NCBI GenBank assembly: GCA_018609945.1
Contig: JAHENO010000164.1
Coordinates: 1 to 7,395, forward strand
DNA length: 7,395 nt
Reading direction: 5' to 3'
Origin: Haloarculaceae archaeon
Lineage (GTDB): Archaea; Halobacteriota; Halobacteria; Halobacteriales; Haloarculaceae
Both the position numbers and the translations under genes were made by a program. How positions within the stretch are numbered: the stretch's first letter is position 1; each line of letters begins with the position of its first letter. Shown here piece after piece: positions 5,189-7,395 of this stretch. Under the pieces are notes generated by a model that had not been told where the DNA came from, made no database searches, and was given only the letters and a program-made list of their open reading frames with translations.

Positions 5189-7395
5189 TTACGAGTCGTC
5201 CCCGCCGTCGAGTCGCTGTTGCAGGTCCTGCACTTTGGCCATCAACTCGATGGGTGGTGTCTCGTTGACGTCGATATCGGACAGCGTCTCCAGGACGTCC
5301 GCGGCCGTCTCGCCGTACTCCTCGACGAGCGCGTCGGCAGCCTCGGCCTCGCGGCTGCTGTCGGCCCGATTGTCCCGTTCCCCGCGGCTGCCGTCGGCCA
5401 CAGCCCGCTGGTCGTCGCGGCCGCCCCGGAACTGTCCCGACGAGAGGTCGAAGACGGCTTGGACCGGTTCACCGCCGCCGCCCTTCGCCTCGATGGCCTT
5501 CTCCTCGCGCAGGCGGTCGAGGACCTCCCGCGAGCGCTCGACAACGGGGTCGGGTACCCCGGCCAGGTCCGCGACGTGGATGCCATACGAGCGGTCGGTC
5601 GGTCCCTCCCGGACCGTCCGCAGGAAGGTCACGTCACCCTCGCTTCCCTCGTCGACCCGGGAGTCGCTGTCCGGGGAATCCGGCTCGCCGGCGACGGCGA
5701 CGTGAACGTTCTCGACCCGGTCGAGGTGGTCGGCCAGCGTCGTCAGCTCGTGGTAGTGGGTGGCAAACAGGGTCTTCGCACCCACCTCGTTGTGGAGGTA
5801 CTCGGTGGCCGCCCACGCGATGGAGATGCCGTCGAAGGTGGCGGTCCCGCGGCCCACCTCGTCGAGGATGACCAGCGACTCGTCGGTCGCGGAGTGGAGG
5901 ATGTTCGAGAGTTCCTGCATCTCGACCATGAACGTCGAGCGCCCCTGTGCGAGTTCGTCCAGCGCCCCCACCCGCGTGTAGATGCCGTCGACCAGCCCGA
6001 CGCGTGCCGACTCCGCGGGGACGAAACTCCCCACCTGGGCCAGCAGTGTGATCAGCGCCGCCTGGCGCATGTAGGTGGATTTGCCGCTCATATTCGGCCC
6101 CGTGACGATCAGGAAGCGCCGATCCTCGTCCATATACAGATCGTTCGGCACGAAGTCGGTCGTCTGCTCGACGACGGGATGGCGCCCGGCCTCGATAGTC
6201 AGCTCCCGCCCCTCGGTCAGTTCCGGACGCGCCCAGTCGTTGCGCACCGCGTGGACCGCGAGCGACGCGAGAACGTCCGTCTCCGCGAGCGCCCGGCCGA
6301 CCGACTGAAGCAGTTCGGCGTGGGCCGCGACCTCCTCGCGGACTTCCTCGAAGAGGTCCCGCTCCATCTCGTGGCGCGCCTCCTCCAGGCGCAACACCTC
6401 GCGCTCGCGCTCGTCCAGTTCGGGCGTGGTGTACCGCTTCGCGTTCTTCAGGGTCTTGATGTGCTCGTATTCGTCGGGGACGGCGTCGGTCTCGCTCTTG
6501 CCGACCTGGATGTAGTAGCCGTCGGTCTTGTTGCGGTCGACCGAGAGGTGCGTGATACCGGTCCGGCGCTTCTCGCGGTCGGGAAGCGCGTCGATCCAGG
6601 CGAGAGCCTCCTCGTGGCGCTCGACGATGTCGTCGAGGTCCGCGTCGTAGCCCGCGCGGATGATACCCCCCTGTGTGATCGTCCCCGGCGGGTCCGCGAC
6701 GATGGCGCCATCGAGCGTGGCCACCACGTCCGCGACCGATTCGCCGTCGGGCCGGTCAAGGACATCCGCGAGCGCGGAGTCGGCCAGGCGTTCGGTCCCT
6801 GTGACGAGGTCAGCGATCTCGGAGAGGAGCCCGAGCGTGTCGGCCCCCGCCCGCAGGTCGCGTGCGTCGGCGCTACCCGAGGCTGCCCGTGCGGCCAGCC
6901 GTTCGAGGTCGGCCGCGCCGTCGAGCAGTTCCTGGAGCCGATCGCGGGCGATGGCGGCCTCGGCCAGGGCGGCGACCGCCGACTGGCGGCGCCGGAGTTC
7001 GCCCCGCGACCGGCGGGGACGCTGGAGCCATTCGGCCAGCAGCCGCGACCCCGCGCTCGTCACGGTGTGGTCGATCGTGGCGAGCAGCGACCCGTCGGCC
7101 TCGCCGCGCATCGTCTCCGTAAGTTCGAGGTTGCGCTGTGTGGTCGCGTCGAGAGCGACACCCCGTTCGCTCCGGCTCTGGAGGCGGGTGATCGAGGCCA
7201 GCACGCCCGCACCGGTCTCTTCGACGTACGAGAGGACCCCGCCGGCGGCCCGCACCGCCGCGTCCTGTTCGGCGACGCCGACGCTTTCGAGCGTTTCGGC
7301 GCCGAACTGCTCGCGCACCCGGTGGCGGGCCCGGCCGGGCGCGAACGCCTCGGCCTCGTGGAGGGTCAGCGTCGCGTCGGTCCGGTCGCGCAGCC
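5189..7395 (-). CDS. mutS: DNA mismatch repair ATPase MutS, N terminus outside window
   Basis: The frame stays open from TAA at 5189-5191 to the right edge, giving the last 734 residues. A GTG at 7318 is internal, since the sequence before it (LTLHEAEAFAPGRARHR) still reads as MutS. MutS dimers recognise mismatches and, with ATP, recruit repair factors. Visible, in order (numbered from the first complete codon at the edge): the end of the connector; the lever domain (NLELTETMRGEADGSLL, SAGSRLLAEWLQRP); the clamp (GITHLSVDRNKTDGYYIQVGK, TLKNAKRYTTPELDERE); the ATPase with Walker A GPNMSGKST (432-440), Walker B LVILDEVGRGT (507-517, Asp511/Glu512) and ATHYHELT; and the C-terminal dimerisation helices ending PIELMAKVQDLQQRL. 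The mismatch-reading domain with its Phe-x-Glu motif lies beyond the window and is unverified. Two disordered acidic insertions interrupt the end of the ATPase domain and the C-terminal linker. mutL, often adjacent in haloarchaea, is not downstream. Confidence 0.97.
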   Translation of the reverse strand, partial: LRDRTDATLTLHEAEAFAPGRARHRVREQFGAETLESVGVAEQDAAVRAAGGVLSYVEETGAGVLASITRLQSRSERGVALDATTQRNLELTETMRGEADGSLLATIDHTVTSAGSRLLAEWLQRPRRSRGELRRRQSAVAALAEAAIARDRLQELLDGAADLERLAARAASGSADARDLRAGADTLGLLSEIADLVTGTERLADSALADVLDRPDGESVADVVATLDGAIVADPPGTITQGGIIRAGYDADLDDIVERHEEALAWIDALPDREKRRTGITHLSVDRNKTDGYYIQVGKSETDAVPDEYEHIKTLKNAKRYTTPELDEREREVLRLEEARHEMERDLFEEVREEVAAHAELLQSVGRALAETDVLASLAVHAVRNDWARPELTEGRELTIEAGRHPVVEQTTDFVPNDLYMDEDRRFLIVTGPNMSGKSTYMRQAALITLLAQVGSFVPAESARVGLVDGIYTRVGALDELAQGRSTFMVEMQELSNILHSATDESLVILDEVGRGTATFDGISIAWAATEYLHNEVGAKTLFATHYHELTTLADHLDRVENVHVAVAGEPDSPDSDSRVDEGSEGDVTFLRTVREGPTDRSYGIHVADLAGVPDPVVERSREVLDRLREEKAIEAKGGGGEPVQAVFDLSSGQFRGGRDDQRAVADGSRGERDNRADSSREAEAADALVEEYGETAADVLETLSDIDVNETPPIELMAKVQDLQQRLDGGDDS
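5843..5875 (-). other. MutS Walker B and D-loop
   Basis: These bases encode LVILDEVGRGT on the minus strand. The Asp-Glu pair coordinates magnesium and activates water for ATP hydrolysis. The motif matches the MutS consensus without substitution. Confidence 0.95.
6074..6100 (-). other. MutS Walker A (P-loop)
   Basis: On the minus strand these bases encode GPNMSGKST, the MutS-specific P-loop that binds the ATP phosphates. All consensus residues are intact, so the ATPase should be active. Confidence 0.95.

Noticed and set aside
4665..5705. A 346-codon + frame across the Rieske gene and the end of mutS
   Set aside because: It runs antisense to two well-supported genes and has a low-complexity Ser/Arg end.
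7316..7318. GTG at 7318 as start of mutS
   Set aside because: The frame continues to the window edge with MutS-like sequence, so the GTG is an internal Val codon.

Overview
The window looks like ordinary chromosome from a halophilic archaeon (class Halobacteria). The DNA is GC-rich with strong third-position G/C bias. The proteins are rich in Asp and Glu. Gene starts lack good Shine-Dalgarno sequences and instead have A/T-rich TATA-like boxes about 25-30 nt upstream, as expected for leaderless or short-leader haloarchaeal transcripts. The split methylmalonyl-CoA mutase, the PurA variant and the MutS sequence all read as haloarchaeal. The genus cannot be fixed from this sequence alone.

Layout from left to right: (1) the 3' end of a methylmalonyl-CoA mutase large (catalytic) subunit gene on +, cut by the left edge; (2) a short gap with a nested palindrome and a promoter; (3) a + gene for a mosaic protein of about 748 residues, with a conserved haloarchaeal N-terminal region, a very long disordered acidic/Ser/Gln linker, a coiled coil and a C-terminal domain resembling an inactivated PD-(D/E)XK nuclease fold; (4) a small winged-helix regulator gene on -, convergent with gene 3 and sharing its stop through one CTAG; (5) a divergent 187-bp promoter region with several inverted repeats; (6) purA on +; (7) a 77-bp convergent gap with no clear terminator; (8) on -, a soluble Rieske [2Fe-2S] protein gene lying directly downstream of (9) mutS, whose 5' end is cut by the right edge.

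Most of the genes are housekeeping: propionyl/methylmalonyl-CoA metabolism, AMP synthesis and mismatch repair. The wHTH gene and purA share a divergent control region, which suggests but does not prove that the regulator acts on itself, on purA, or on both. MutS and the Rieske protein are probably co-transcribed, without an evident functional link. I see no mobile element, CRISPR array, RNA gene or defence island.

The least understood item, and the best candidate for something new, is the 748-residue mosaic protein. I do not see a complete undescribed system here.
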